Shown here piece by piece: positions 53,614-63,615 of a stretch of 64,000 nt of DNA. The DNA is from Labrenzia sp. PHM005. GTDB lineage: Bacteria; Pseudomonadota; Alphaproteobacteria; Rhizobiales; Stappiaceae. The notes beneath the pieces were generated by a model, which saw only the letters and a list, made by a program, of their open reading frames with translations, searched no databases and was not told the DNA's origin. How positions within the stretch are numbered: position 1 is the first letter of the stretch; each line of letters begins with the position of its first letter. A program made the translations under genes and the position numbers. The stretch covers positions 5,575,001 to 5,639,000 of the forward strand of contig NZ_CP041191.1 of the NCBI RefSeq assembly GCF_006517275.1, in the 5' to 3' direction.

Positions 53614-54448
53614 TTTCAGAGCGTTCTGTCCGGCGTTCGGCGCTGAGAAATGGAATAACAAGACTGAAAGGCAACTGATGCGCCTTGGGTGTGAGCTCTG
53701 GCCCCAGGCCTAGCTCCATCCCATCGTGTCCCAGCTTCGGTTGAGCGACATAAGTCCCGAACAAACGGTCCCATACCGACAGGTTAAATCCATAATTCGA
53801 ATCCGTTTCGCTTCGGCGGATCGAATGATGAACCCGGTGCATGTCAGGTGTCACAATGGCCAGTCTCAGTACCTTGTCGAGCCAAAGTGGAAGCGACGCA
53901 TTCGCATGATTAAAGAGCGCAGCGCCATTCAGAACGATTTCAAAAACCAGCACCGCTTCGGCCGGTCCGCCCAGCGCGATAATTATTGCGCCCTTCCAGA
54001 TAAAGGACAGCAAAATCTCAATCGGATGAAAGCGTAAAGCGGTCGAGACATCCACCTCAGAATCCGCATGATGCATGCGGTGAATGCGCCAAAAGACTGG
54101 GATTTTGTGGGAAGCCAAATGTTGCAGCCAAACGGCAAAATCAAGAACAACGAACGCAAAAATCCAAGCCACGGCACCGGACCAATCTAGCCATCCGAAA
54201 AGCCCCCACCCACGGTCCTGGGCCAATAGCGCCAGTCCAACACCCCCGATCGGGAAAATCAGCCGAACCAGTGCCGCATCGATTACAACAAGCGCCCAAT
54301 TGGTTGGCCAGCGCTTTACCCGCCCTAACGGTTGCCCCCGTTTGGGCAACGCAAACTCCAAAGCCGCCATGAAAACAAATATGCTGGCGAAACAAAGCAT
54401 CCGGACCGTGTTGGTCTCCAGTCCAATCCAATTTCCGGCACTCTCCAC
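53600..54448 (-). CDS. Sterol desaturase / fatty acid hydroxylase family membrane protein
   Basis: Protein of about 282 residues with four or five hydrophobic segments and the di-iron His clusters of the family: WLQHLASHKIP, IHRMHHADSEVD and MHRVHHSIRRSETDSNYG. The last reads like members that hydroxylate or desaturate lipids. The GTG at 54448, with AAGAGG five bases upstream, is preferred; the frame stays open to 54610 but that would overlap the divergent hydrolase gene start at 54548. Its 3' end overlaps the solute-binding protein gene by 14 bases. Substrate unknown. Confidence 0.82.
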   Translation of the reverse strand: MESAGNWIGLETNTVRMLCFASIFVFMAALEFALPKRGQPLGRVKRWPTNWALVVIDAALVRLIFPIGGVGLALLAQDRGWGLFGWLDWSGAVAWIFAFVVLDFAVWLQHLASHKIPVFWRIHRMHHADSEVDVSTALRFHPIEILLSFIWKGAIIIALGGPAEAVLVFEIVLNGAALFNHANASLPLWLDKVLRLAIVTPDMHRVHHSIRRSETDSNYGFNLSVWDRLFGTYVAQPKLGHDGMELGLGPELTPKAHQLPFSLVIPFLSAERRTERSEINKS

Positions 54449-54547
54449 GCCAACCTCTTGTCTGTGACTTGCTTTCCCGTTGTTGCATATGTAGTGCACG
54501 GGAACACTTTCCAGCAATTCACAAACTGACGCGGCCAGATAAACATC

Positions 54548-55189
54548 ATGACAGACTTCCTTTGGACACGGCCGGAAACCGATCCATCCGCTACACTGCT
54601 TCTGGCACATGGAGCCGGCGCTCCTATGGATTCGACTTTCATGGACAAATTGGCCACCGCTCTTGCGTCAAACGGAATCGCAAGTGCCCGGTTTGAATTC
54701 GCCTATATGGCTGGACGCCGGACTGGAGGTTCCAAAAGGCCGCCGCCAAAAGCCGACAAGCTGATTGGAGAGTTTCAGACCGCATTACAAAGCTTGTTGA
54801 GCCAATCTGAAGGCCCAATTCTGCTTGGCGGAAAGTCCATGGGCGGCCGCGTTGCGGCAATGCTTGCTGGCGGCGGGTCTCTCCCTGCCCGCGTCAAAGG
54901 TGTGTGTTGCTTTGGTTATCCGTTCCATCCAACTGGAAAACCGGACGCTGACTGGCGTCTTTTACCGCTTGAGGATGCCAAACGGCCGGTTCTGGTCCTG
55001 CAGGGTGATCGGGATCCGTTCGGCAATAAGGCTGAGATTGATGAAGTGACACTGCCTGGCTCTGTGTCATTGACGTACCTTGAAGATGGCAATCACGACT
55101 TTGGGCCACGTGGCAAATCGCCAGCCACGCTCGACGGCAACATATCAGCCGCCGCAGAAGCCGTCGCAGCATTCACTTCAGGGCTTTGA
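54548..55189 (+). CDS. Alpha/beta hydrolase (KANL3/Tex30-like dienelactone hydrolase fold)
   Basis: Protein of 213 residues, the size of the small Tex30/KANL3 group. The catalytic triad can be read: Ser in GGKSMGGRVAAML, Asp in LQGDRDPFG, His in DGNHDFGPRG. The oxyanion-hole segment LLLAHGAGAPMDS is typical. Probably a cytoplasmic esterase or hydrolase of unknown substrate. It stands alone and its stop is 2 bases from the end of the convergent RND gene. Confidence 0.85.
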   Translation: MTDFLWTRPETDPSATLLLAHGAGAPMDSTFMDKLATALASNGIASARFEFAYMAGRRTGGSKRPPPKADKLIGEFQTALQSLLSQSEGPILLGGKSMGGRVAAMLAGGGSLPARVKGVCCFGYPFHPTGKPDADWRLLPLEDAKRPVLVLQGDRDPFGNKAEIDEVTLPGSVSLTYLEDGNHDFGPRGKSPATLDGNISAAAEAVAAFTSGL

Positions 55190-55191
55190 TG

Positions 55192-58100
55192 TCACTCGGC
55201 TGGCGTTAGATCCCGCACGCCGCTGCCCGCTCCGTGCAAGCGCTTTTTGTGGCGCAGCTGAATTAACCCGGCGATATCATCACCAATCTGCAGCAAAGCA
55301 GGGACCAAGACCAGAACCAGAGCCGTCGCCGTTGCCAAACCAAAGACAATTGTGATCGCCATTGGCAGCAGGAACTGCGCTTGAAGACTGGTTTCAAACA
55401 TCAGCGGCAGCAAGCCACCGATAGTCGTCATCGACGTTAAAAGCACAGCCCTCAAGCGGTCGCAGCTTGAGCTGATGGCAGCTATATCAAGATCTTCTCC
55501 GCTGGCCCGGCGTTCTTCAAACCGCGCCACCAGAATGATGGAGTTGTTCACCAGAATGCCGGCCAGCCCAAGCAAACCAATCATGCTCAGGATGGTCAGT
55601 TTAAAACCCATCAGGTAGTGGCCGACAATCGCGCCAACGATACCAAACGGGATAATCGACATCACGATGATGGGACGCGAATAACTGCCGAAGATCGCAG
55701 CCAGGATAATGTAGATCCCGGCAACGGCCATCAGAACTCCGGTCATCAGCTCAGAAAACGCATTCGCTTGTTCTTCCGCGCGCCCGGCGAAAGAGTAATC
55801 CAAACCATATTTCTGCACGAGATCTGGCAGAAACTGTTGTTCAAGCTCGGCAATGATTTGGTTGTTCGAGGTCAGCGTGCTGTCGATATCAGCGACCACC
55901 GAAACAACTGTCTTGCCTTCCCGGCGCAAAATCACGGAGAAACCTTGGGAATCCGTTAGATTGACAACTTCTGTCATCGGAACGAAGTCGCCAGCGGGAG
56001 TGCGAAGAGACAATTGCCGTAGAGCCGCAGTACCCGCCACGTCGATCTGCTGACGCACCCGGACCGTAACTTCTTCGTCACCTTCTGCGAACCGCCGGGC
56101 AATGTTGCCTTCAAAAGCATTGCGGATCTGGCGGGCAGCACTTTCTACCGTGAAGCCAAGCGCCCGGCCGCGGGGTGTCAATTCAACAAGCAGCTCCGGT
56201 TTTCCGTAAGGCAGATCGTCTTCCACCGCGCTGGTTCCGGGGAAGGCCGAGAGCTCTTGCTGCAATTCCTGCGCTGCGGCCTTTAAGTCCTGCAGGTCAG
56301 CGCCAGTCAGCCGGATATCCAGGTCTCGGCCCGGAGGCCCACCCCGGCGCTCAGCAATCGCCACCCGAGCAATACCAGGAATGTCTGGTACCGCGGCACG
56401 CCACGCGCGAACAATCGCAGGCGTACGCACTGTCCGCTCTTCCGACCGGCTGAGCTGGACAGCGATGTTGGCAACATTGTCGCCTCTGTTGTTTCCTGCA
56501 CGTCCAAGCGTTGCGTAGGTCGCAACGACCAGCTGCTCGCCGTTGTCGCCGGAAATTGTAGCCTCTGCCTTTTTCAAGGCGTCCTCAATGCGGTTGATCC
56601 CTGCAATCGCTTCTTCCTCCGGAATACCGGCATGGAAAAAGATCGACGCGGTTAAGTTCTCCGCTTCTGGCGACGGAAAGAATGTAAATCCGACCCGGCC
56701 GCCCTGGAGGAGCCCCACAGCCAGAACCATTGCTGCGATCGCGACCGACAACGTGACATATCGCCAGTGAACCGCTGCCGTCACGAATGCATGGAACGGA
56801 TAGTCTCGTATCCAGTTGAAACCCGCATCAAATCCACGCCGGAACCAGCTCGGCTGACCCCGCCGCCCCGCCCGTCGGCGCGACTGCCGTAACATCATCA
56901 AGAAGGCTTCAAAACCGAGCGCGACTACGAATGCAACTGCAACGATGATAATTTCGAATGGAACCAGCCCGACCGTGTCCTTCAGAGCGCGCAACGGATC
57001 ATCAATGACATCAAGGAATGGCGGAACCGAGATGTCCGGCTGGCTGGCAAGAGCACTTAAGAAAAACGCTGGTGCACCAGCAATCAAAACAACCCGCCAC
57101 CAGTTCCAACCCCGGCGCGTGGCAAGTGCGTGAGACAAATGGCCGGGCAGGACCAGAAAACACTCGATGAGGGACGCGATCACAACGGCGACGACGACTA
57201 CGGGAAGTGTGCCCATAATCTGGCCGAGAACCCCGCCAATGAGCAATATCGGCACAAAGGCAGCGATTGTGGTCAGGCTGGCCGCGAATATCGGAGCAAG
57301 CATGGTCGTTGCGCCATTGATCGCTGCTTCGTCGGGGTCATCGCCCATGGCCTGACGCGTCGCCGTATGTTCGCCGACAACAATCGCATCATCGACAATA
57401 ACCCCGAGCATCATGATCAGGGCGAACATCGAAATCATGTTGATGCTTTCACCCATCAACCACAGGATCCCGAGCGTCGCCATCATGGCAACGGGGATCC
57501 CTGCAGCCACCCAGAGGGCAATCCGCGCATTCAAGAATAAAAACAGGATTCCAACAACGAGCACCAATCCGGTGAGGCCATTTTCCAGGAGAAGCGTAAT
57601 CCGACCTTTCACAGCATCTGCGCGCACATCATACTTTAGAACTTCAAGGCTTTGCGGCAGTTGCGGCCTAATCTCAGAGAGGTAATCGTCAACGATTTGT
57701 GCAGCCTTGAGTGTATCGGTGGTTTCGACCCTCAAGATTTCCAGTTCAATGGCACGAGATCCCTTTGAGAACCCCTGGTTTTCGTTGTCATCGAAATCAC
57801 GAAGAACCGTTCCGATATCATCGACTTGGGTCTTTTCACCGGAAGCAAACGATTTGACCTCCACCCGGCCGACTGCTTGCGGAGACCGCTCTTCCGATAG
57901 CGCTCGGATTTGACGTTCGACCGCACCATCCAAACTGCCGGCCGGAAGGTCGACCGTATTTCCGGCGATTTGCTGGGCGACATCGGAAATAGTGATATCA
58001 AGTCTGCGCAATTCTCGTTCTGGAATTTCAACCAGATATTCTGGTGCGCGGTACCCTTTCAGCTCGACCTTATCGATCCCACGCGCCAGAAGATCATCGC

Positions 58101-58593
58101 GCATCTGGCGCGCAAAAACTTTGAGGGATTCTTCCGGAAATGGACCACGTAAGGCTAATGTTGCGACACCGTCGGTAAAGGTTGCCGCAGAAATGATGGG
58201 CGTTTCAGAATCCAACGGTAAAGTCGTTATACCGGAAACGGCCTGCTCTACATCCGACAGCGCTTTTTGCAGATCAGTCCCTTCCACAAATTCCATGCGG
58301 ATTGATGCACTGCCTTCACGACCATAGGATTCGAACTCTTCCAACCCTTCAAAAAACCGGAGTTCCGGTTCGAGGACCTCTAGAATGTTGGACGTGACAT
58401 CCTCAGCACTGGCACCTGGCCAGGTAATTGCCACGGCAATGGTATCGATCTTGACTGTTGGAAAAAACTGGGTGTTGAGCTTGGCGAGACCATAAGCGCC
58501 AAACAGCACCATAACGGCCATGATCAAGTTGGCGGCATTAGAATGCCGGACCAGCATCTCCAAAAACCCGTGAGGCTTCAGGTGTCGAACCAT
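55192..58593 (-). CDS. RND family efflux transporter permease with an extra membrane insertion
   Basis: Inner-membrane proton antiporter of 1133 residues; AcrB-type proteins are about 1030-1050. The N-terminal segment AANLIMAVMVLFGAYGLAKL, the porter-domain strings (WPGASAEDVTSNI), and the proton-relay Asp pair D401-D402 in LGVIVDDAIVVGEHTATRQ are present. In the later half TM10 has VNNSIILV where AcrB has a Lys, a form common in one RND subgroup. Between TM6 and TM7 (about 495-575) there are roughly 80-90 extra residues with two hydrophobic stretches (VVLIAGAPAFFLSAL and FEIIIVAVAFVVALGFEAFLM), an unusual addition. It lies 11 bases after the adaptor gene. No TolC-type gene is present in the window. 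Confidence 0.9.
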   Translation of the reverse strand: MVRHLKPHGFLEMLVRHSNAANLIMAVMVLFGAYGLAKLNTQFFPTVKIDTIAVAITWPGASAEDVTSNILEVLEPELRFFEGLEEFESYGREGSASIRMEFVEGTDLQKALSDVEQAVSGITTLPLDSETPIISAATFTDGVATLALRGPFPEESLKVFARQMRDDLLARGIDKVELKGYRAPEYLVEIPERELRRLDITISDVAQQIAGNTVDLPAGSLDGAVERQIRALSEERSPQAVGRVEVKSFASGEKTQVDDIGTVLRDFDDNENQGFSKGSRAIELEILRVETTDTLKAAQIVDDYLSEIRPQLPQSLEVLKYDVRADAVKGRITLLLENGLTGLVLVVGILFLFLNARIALWVAAGIPVAMMATLGILWLMGESINMISMFALIMMLGVIVDDAIVVGEHTATRQAMGDDPDEAAINGATTMLAPIFAASLTTIAAFVPILLIGGVLGQIMGTLPVVVVAVVIASLIECFLVLPGHLSHALATRRGWNWWRVVLIAGAPAFFLSALASQPDISVPPFLDVIDDPLRALKDTVGLVPFEIIIVAVAFVVALGFEAFLMMLRQSRRRAGRRGQPSWFRRGFDAGFNWIRDYPFHAFVTAAVHWRYVTLSVAIAAMVLAVGLLQGGRVGFTFFPSPEAENLTASIFFHAGIPEEEAIAGINRIEDALKKAEATISGDNGEQLVVATYATLGRAGNNRGDNVANIAVQLSRSEERTVRTPAIVRAWRAAVPDIPGIARVAIAERRGGPPGRDLDIRLTGADLQDLKAAAQELQQELSAFPGTSAVEDDLPYGKPELLVELTPRGRALGFTVESAARQIRNAFEGNIARRFAEGDEEVTVRVRQQIDVAGTAALRQLSLRTPAGDFVPMTEVVNLTDSQGFSVILRREGKTVVSVVADIDSTLTSNNQIIAELEQQFLPDLVQKYGLDYSFAGRAEEQANAFSELMTGVLMAVAGIYIILAAIFGSYSRPIIVMSIIPFGIVGAIVGHYLMGFKLTILSMIGLLGLAGILVNNSIILVARFEERRASGEDLDIAAISSSCDRLRAVLLTSMTTIGGLLPLMFETSLQAQFLLPMAITIVFGLATATALVLVLVPALLQIGDDIAGLIQLRHKKRLHGAGSGVRDLTPAE

Positions 58594-58604
58594 GACTGCC
58601 TCCG

Positions 58605-60017
58605 TTATTGGGCGGTTTGAGTTGCTGATTGATCAGAGGCCCCGGCCGAGTGGCTTGCCACCGGCTGGACCGCATCAACGTCCTTCACAAGAAGGCCGTC
58701 ACCGGCTTCCGGAATTCGCGTTACCAGCAGAGTTTCACCGGGCTGAAGATCACCTTCGACAAGAATAAAGCCATCGTCTATCGCAAGGGCTCTGACATCT
58801 CTCGCTGTGAGCCGGCTATTTTCGATGACATAAACCGTTCCTTCGCCATAGTAAGCGGCTTCTGGGACCCGGAAACTGTCTGCATAAGTTTGATCTGGAA
58901 TGGAAATTTCAACAAAAGCGCCCGGACGAAGGGGCACTGAAGCCGCGCTCATATCAATCGTTGCGATGAGGTCGACACCACCGCGGTTGCTGGCAACATC
59001 TGCGCCAATCCGGCCAACTGTTGCCGGATAGATCACGGGCTGATCACCGAGATACCAGGTCACGTCGACCGGACGGCCAACGACCGAGCCAGTTTCTGCA
59101 ATCAATCGGCCGTATTGATTGTCCGACAATATGAACCGCGCCTCGAATTCACCGCTGTCATAAAGCGAAACAATCGCATCGTTGACACTGACCAACCGTC
59201 CTGGCTCGGCTGCCGAAGACCTGACAATCGCGTCAAAGGGCGCTGTTAGGACTGTGTTTTCCAATTGGCGCTGAGCGTTCTCCAGACGCCATTCCAAGCG
59301 CTCAACTGAAGCGCGCTGCTGAATGACCTTTGCCTCTTCCAAGGCAAGTGTGTTTTCAGATCGCTCAAGGTTCTGCTGACGTTGGGAGACAAGCAACTTG
59401 CGGTCATCCACCGTCCGCTCGGTTGCCGCACCCCGCCCAAGCAGCTCTTCGGCCCGCACAAGATCGCGCTCGGCAAAGGCCAGCTGCTCGCCCGCGCGCA
59501 CAAGATTGGCCTTTTCCAACGCCACCCGGCCCTCGTTCTCCACCAGAGCCGCCTGCCCTTCAGCTAGATTGGCGCGGGCTTCAGTCACGGCGCCTTCATA
59601 ATCAAACCGGTCAATCGAGATGAGGGTTTCGCCTTTTTCGACCTTGCCGCCGGCTTTCAGGTTTGGGTGAACCTCGACAATCTCCCCGCCAACGAGCGCT
59701 CTCAGATCTACTTCCCGGCCTGCCAGCGTCTCACCGTAGACCGAAATCATCGGCGCATGGTCGCCTTGTTCAACCTCAACAGTTTTGACCGCGTAACTCT
59801 TCTCTTGAACTGGCCGCTTGGGAACCTCCGGCCGAGTGGCAATCAAGTGATTCATGCCCTGAAATGCGCCGAAGAGGATGGCAAAGGCGATGAGCGCCTG
59901 AAGCACGGCTTTCAGGACCAACTTCGTCCGGTCAAACGTGGTCGGTTGCCGTCCTATGGGGGGAAGGACTTCCGCACTCGGTGCCTTGCCGGTTTCCGGG
60001 TCGACGGATTGCAACAT
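58605..60017 (-). CDS. RND efflux periplasmic adaptor (membrane fusion protein)
   Basis: Protein of 470 residues. A cytoplasmic tail of about 30 residues precedes one membrane segment (LKAVLQALIAFAILFGAF). The split lipoyl domain is seen at LAGREVDLRALVGGEIVEVHPNLKAGGKVEKGETLI, the long coiled coil at about 135-240 (rich in Ala/Glu/Leu/Arg: ARANLAEGQAALVENEGRVALEKANLVRAG and following), and the beta-barrel with SVNDAIVSLYDSGEFEARFIL. It links the RND pump encoded next to an outer-membrane channel. It is the first gene of the pair; a divergent or upstream regulator was not found. Confidence 0.9.
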   Translation of the reverse strand: MLQSVDPETGKAPSAEVLPPIGRQPTTFDRTKLVLKAVLQALIAFAILFGAFQGMNHLIATRPEVPKRPVQEKSYAVKTVEVEQGDHAPMISVYGETLAGREVDLRALVGGEIVEVHPNLKAGGKVEKGETLISIDRFDYEGAVTEARANLAEGQAALVENEGRVALEKANLVRAGEQLAFAERDLVRAEELLGRGAATERTVDDRKLLVSQRQQNLERSENTLALEEAKVIQQRASVERLEWRLENAQRQLENTVLTAPFDAIVRSSAAEPGRLVSVNDAIVSLYDSGEFEARFILSDNQYGRLIAETGSVVGRPVDVTWYLGDQPVIYPATVGRIGADVASNRGGVDLIATIDMSAASVPLRPGAFVEISIPDQTYADSFRVPEAAYYGEGTVYVIENSRLTARDVRALAIDDGFILVEGDLQPGETLLVTRIPEAGDGLLVKDVDAVQPVASHSAGASDQSATQTAQ

Positions 60018-60171
60018 ACTCAGTTATCCCACAACGCATTAAAGATGGCTCACGCGACTATATACGTGAACCCTGCGCATAAGATTACTTTGCATTGCGA
60101 AAAATCAAGATTTCTGGCAGCTAAATCACGCTAGCACAGGCAGAAATCGTGTAACCAAATGTATCAATGAT

Positions 60172-60205
60172 TACAAATTGCGGACTGGCATTTGCCAGTC
60201 CGCAA
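60172..60205 (-). terminator. Rho-independent terminator of the argD-argF-hslO operon
   Basis: TTGCGGACTGGC (60178-60189) and GCCAGTCCGCAA (60194-60205) form a perfect 12-base stem with an ATTT loop. On the minus strand the stem is followed by TTTGT. It lies 6 bases after the hslO stop codon. Confidence 0.85.
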
Positions 60206-60211
60206 GTCATG

Positions 60212-61186
60212 TCATTTGTCGAATTCATAAGCCGTGCTGCAGAATTCGCAGGTCACAACGATCTTCCCATTGACCGTTACATGCTCGACTTCCTCGGCAG
60301 TAAAGTTTGCCAAAACATTGGCAACTTTGTCGCGCGAGCAGCGGCATTTGTCCGCAATCGGCTGAGCATCGAATAGGCGGACACCGCGTTCATGGAACAA
60401 CCGGTAAAGCAGCGTCTCAACGCTCACTTCCGGATCGGTCAGTTCGACATCCTTGACCGTGTCGACCAGCGCCTTGGCTTCCACCCAGGCGTCGTCTTCA
60501 TCGACCTCATGGCGTAGCACCCCTTCCGGCGCATCACCGGGATCAATGTCGGCCTGTTTCATCCGCTCAGGAGACTCGGGCAAAAATTGCACCAGGATAC
60601 CGCCGCCGGTCCAGGACTTGATCGGCGCTTCGCCATCCTGACGGGTGTAGAGCTCACCGACACCCAGACGGACTTCCGTTGGGATCTGTTCAGAGCGCTC
60701 AAAATACCGCCGGGCGACCTCTTCAAGCGATACACCATCCAGCTCAACGAGCCCCTGATAGCGCTGCATGTGCTTGCCTTGATCGATCGTCATGGCCAAA
60801 TGGCCTTGCCCCAGAAGGGTTTCTGGGGACGCTTTACCGGCCTCCATCAGAGCTGCGACACGCTCTGCATCAAACGTCGCGCAAGCTCGGATAGCATCGG
60901 GCGTTTCGAAGTCGACAACGAGCATCGACACCGGACCTTCGGTCTGGGTTTGCAGTGTGAAACGGCCATCGAACTTGAGAGACGTTCCAAGCAGGCTCGT
61001 CAGAACAATAGCTTCGGCCAGAAGGCGAGAAACCGGCTCCGGGTAATCATGCCGGTCCAGGATCTTCTGCAAGATCGGCCCAAGCGCAACGCTGCGCCCG
61101 CGCACATCCAGTTCTTCCACGGCAAAGGGCCGGACAGCGTCCAGCCCTGCGGGCTTGATGCCCAGTTCTTCAAGATTTAGTGCCAC
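60212..61186 (-). CDS. hslO: Redox-regulated chaperone Hsp33
   Basis: Protein of 324 residues, ATP-independent chaperone switched on by oxidation. The C-terminal zinc switch is present as C-x-C (ADKCRCSRDKV) and C-x-x-C (VTCEFCSTAYEF). In the core, LLGTSLKFDGRFTLQTQTEGPV and YTRQDGEAPIKSWTGGGILVQFLPE fit the family. The start is a GTG at 61186 giving MALNLEELG. It is the third gene of the operon, 12 bases after argF, an arrangement common in Rhizobiales-like genomes. Confidence 0.93.
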   Translation of the reverse strand: MALNLEELGIKPAGLDAVRPFAVEELDVRGRSVALGPILQKILDRHDYPEPVSRLLAEAIVLTSLLGTSLKFDGRFTLQTQTEGPVSMLVVDFETPDAIRACATFDAERVAALMEAGKASPETLLGQGHLAMTIDQGKHMQRYQGLVELDGVSLEEVARRYFERSEQIPTEVRLGVGELYTRQDGEAPIKSWTGGGILVQFLPESPERMKQADIDPGDAPEGVLRHEVDEDDAWVEAKALVDTVKDVELTDPEVSVETLLYRLFHERGVRLFDAQPIADKCRCSRDKVANVLANFTAEEVEHVTVNGKIVVTCEFCSTAYEFDK

Positions 61187-61198
61187 TTTGGCTTCGCC

Positions 61199-62128
61199 TT
61201 AAGCTGCGCCGAAACACCAGGCCAGAATGCCCTTTTGAGCATGGAGCCGGTTTTCGGCTTCGTCAAACACGACAGAGTTTGGACCGTCCATGACCTCGTT
61301 GGTGACTTCTTCACCCCGGTGCGCCGGCAGGCAATGCATGAAGAGCGCATCTCCATTTGCCTCCGCCATCAGCCGCTCGTTGACCTGGTAGGCGCTGAGC
61401 AGGTTGTGACGGCTCTCCGCATCATCATCGCCCATGGACACCCAGCAGTCGGTGATGACACAGTCGGTCCCTTTGACAGCCTCATATGGGTCGTCGGTCA
61501 CCACAATGGAACCACCCTTTTGACGGGCTGCATCAATCAGCTCCTGAGGCGGGGCCAATTCGCTTGGTGTCGCAATGCGCATTTCAAAGTCCAGGCGCGG
61601 GGCCGCATGAACCCAAGACGCCAGAACGTTGTTGCTGTCGCCGGTCCAGGCAATGCTTTTGCCGGAAATGCCCCCACGATGTTCTTCGAACGTCATGATG
61701 TCGGCCATGATCTGGCAAGGATGCGAGATCTTGGTCAAACCATTGATCACGGGAACGGTCGCGTTTTCAGCCAGTTCGTTCAAATCATTGTGGTCCAAGA
61801 TCCGGATCATAATGCCGTCGACGAAGCGGGACAGGACACGCGCGGTATCAGCGATCGTCTCGCCGCGTCCAAGCTGCATTTCAGCGCCGGTCAGCATCAA
61901 GGTCTCACCGCCGAGCTCGCGCATACCAACATCGAACGAAATACGGGTCCGGGTCGACGGCTGTTCGAAGATCATTGCCAGGACCTTGCCCGCAAGCGGG
62001 CCCTCGCCACGGCGGATGCCGTTGCGCTCGGCTTTGATCTTTTTGCCTGCCTCGAGGATGGTGCGCAGTTCGCTGCCATCAAACTCGGTCAAATCCAGAA
62101 AGTTTCTGAATGCTCCACTCGCGGTCAT
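61199..62128 (-). CDS. argF: Ornithine carbamoyltransferase
   Basis: Protein of 309 residues. The carbamoyl-phosphate-binding S-T-R-T-R motif is in [14 protein letters not shown], the H-P-x-Q motif in [10 protein letters not shown], the ornithine-binding D-x-x-x-S-M-G in [11 protein letters not shown], and the catalytic Cys in [12 protein letters not shown]. It transfers the carbamoyl group to ornithine to make citrulline in arginine biosynthesis. It overlaps argD by 4 bases. Confidence 0.95.
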   Translation of the reverse strand: MTASGAFRNFLDLTEFDGSELRTILEAGKKIKAERNGIRRGEGPLAGKVLAMIFEQPSTRTRISFDVGMRELGGETLMLTGAEMQLGRGETIADTARVLSRFVDGIMIRILDHNDLNELAENATVPVINGLTKISHPCQIMADIMTFEEHRGGISGKSIAWTGDSNNVLASWVHAAPRLDFEMRIATPSELAPPQELIDAARQKGGSIVVTDDPYEAVKGTDCVITDCWVSMGDDDAESRHNLLSAYQVNERLMAEANGDALFMHCLPAHRGEEVTNEVMDGPNSVVFDEAENRLHAQKGILAWCFGAA

Positions 62129-63324
62129 TCGGCCGCTCCTTCAAAAAGCTTCTTCTCCAGGGCAACGGCCGCCTCTTCCAGGCGTTCAACAGCCACCGCA
62201 ATCTCGTCTTCAGTGATGGTCAAAGGCGGGAGAATGCGCACGACGTTGTCGCCAGCTGGCACGGCCAGAAGACCTGCGTCGCGGGCAGCCCCAACATATT
62301 CGCCGACCGGGGCCACGCATTTGATGCCAAGCATCAAGCCGCTGCCGCGAACAGAGTCAAACACCTTGGGATGGCTGTCGACCAATCCGGAGAGTTTCTG
62401 CTTGAAGGACAGCCCTTTTTGCTGAACTTCTTCCAGAAAGCCTTCTGACAAGACAACATCCAAAACCGCATTGCCAACGGCCATCGCCAACGGATTGCCG
62501 CCGAACGTTGTGCCATGGGTTCCCGGCGCCAGCGCGGATGCAGCTTCCTCGGTTGCCAGACAGGCCCCCATTGGAAAGCCGCTGCCAATTCCCTTGGCAA
62601 CTGCCATCAAATCCGGTTCTACACCGGTCCATTGATGCGCAAAGAGCTTGCCTGTCCGGCCAACGCCCGTCTGGATCTCGTCAAAGATCAAAAGAGCGCC
62701 GGTTTCGTCACACAGCTTGCGCAGCGCGCGCAGGAATTCGAAATCGATCTCGCGGATGCCGCCTTCGCCTTGAATAGGTTCAATCGCAATAGCAGCGGTC
62801 TGCGGGCCAACGATTGCTTTTAACGCCTCAAGGTCGCCATTCGGCACCTGATCAAAACCCGGCGCCTTTGGGCCAAACCCTTCCAGGTATTTTTCCTGGC
62901 CGCCGGCTGCGATGGTACCCAGCGTCCGGCCGTGGAACGCGCCTTCAAAAGTGATGATTTGATAGCGGTCCGGCTCGTTCCGGTCATAGTGATACCGGCG
63001 GGCGCATTTGATCGCCGCTTCCATGGCCTCTGCCCCGGAATTCACAAACAGAACCTTGTCAGCAAAGGTCGCGTCTGCAAGCCGCTGCGCGAGGCGCGCA
63101 CCATCCGGCATCTGATGCAGATTGGAAATGTGCCAAAGCTTGGATGCTTGGTCCTGCAGTGTCTTGACCAAATGAGGATGGCCATGCCCAAGCGAATTCA
63201 CCGCAATTCCGGACCCGCAGTCGAGAAATCGTCGGCCGTCACTCGCAATCAGCCAGACACCTTCCCCGTGATCGAAAGACAAGTTCGATCTTGCGTAGTT
63301 TCCAAAAAGCGCGGACGCGGACAT
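62125..63324 (-). CDS. argD: Acetylornithine aminotransferase
   Basis: Protein of 399 residues, class III PLP enzyme. Landmarks are [47 protein letters not shown], the PLP Asp in [14 protein letters not shown], and the Schiff-base Lys in [14 protein letters not shown]. It makes acetylornithine (and probably also succinyl-diaminopimelate). AGGAGAAG and AGAGG sites lie upstream of the ATG at 63324. First gene of the operon; its leader holds a terminator-like hairpin. Confidence 0.95.
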   Translation of the reverse strand: MSASALFGNYARSNLSFDHGEGVWLIASDGRRFLDCGSGIAVNSLGHGHPHLVKTLQDQASKLWHISNLHQMPDGARLAQRLADATFADKVLFVNSGAEAMEAAIKCARRYHYDRNEPDRYQIITFEGAFHGRTLGTIAAGGQEKYLEGFGPKAPGFDQVPNGDLEALKAIVGPQTAAIAIEPIQGEGGIREIDFEFLRALRKLCDETGALLIFDEIQTGVGRTGKLFAHQWTGVEPDLMAVAKGIGSGFPMGACLATEEAASALAPGTHGTTFGGNPLAMAVGNAVLDVVLSEGFLEEVQQKGLSFKQKLSGLVDSHPKVFDSVRGSGLMLGIKCVAPVGEYVGAARDAGLLAVPAGDNVVRILPPLTITEDEIAVAVERLEEAAVALEKKLFEGAAE

Positions 63325-63404
63325 AACCTCTTACTTCTCCTCTAGCCTGTGCACGGCGCGTTGATTTCCGCTCAATCGCCAATGACAGGTCGCAACCACA
63401 ATGG

Positions 63405-63442
63405 GCTAAAAACGCAACATGCCGCCCAAAAGGCGGCACGTT
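63405..63442 (-). terminator. Terminator-like hairpin in the argD leader
   Basis: AACATGCCGCC (63416-63426) and GGCGGCACGTT (63432-63442) form an 11-base stem with one mismatch and a 5-base loop. On the minus strand it is followed two bases later by TTTTT. It lies about 90 bases upstream of the argD ATG, so it could be an attenuator of argD, or simply end a transcript arriving from the right. Confidence 0.55.
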
Positions 63443-63600
63443 GCCGGAACCTTATACACCGGCAGGCCTATGGCGTGTCAATGGAAATGGCTGAAACCGG
63501 GGCCCGGATCAGATTATGTAAAAGTCTCAATGACCTCGCATCTTTTGGGGAAAAGTCCGTTCATCCCCAACTGACTGCAGCCTGAGTGTTGCTTCACAAA

Positions 63601-63615
63601 TTAACGTTATTGTAA
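63601..63615. promoter_or_regulatory. CtrA-like binding site upstream of gcrA
   Basis: TTAA-N7-GTAA (one mismatch from the CtrA consensus TTAA-N7-TTAA), followed by CC. It is 134 bases upstream of the gcrA start. In Caulobacter gcrA is repressed by CtrA, which makes the site plausible here; this is inference from one site. Confidence 0.4.

Noticed and set aside
61235..62425. A 396-codon rightward open frame over argF and argD
   Set aside because: It is antisense to two unmistakable genes; long antisense frames arise from the codon bias of this GC-rich DNA. No family feature is present.
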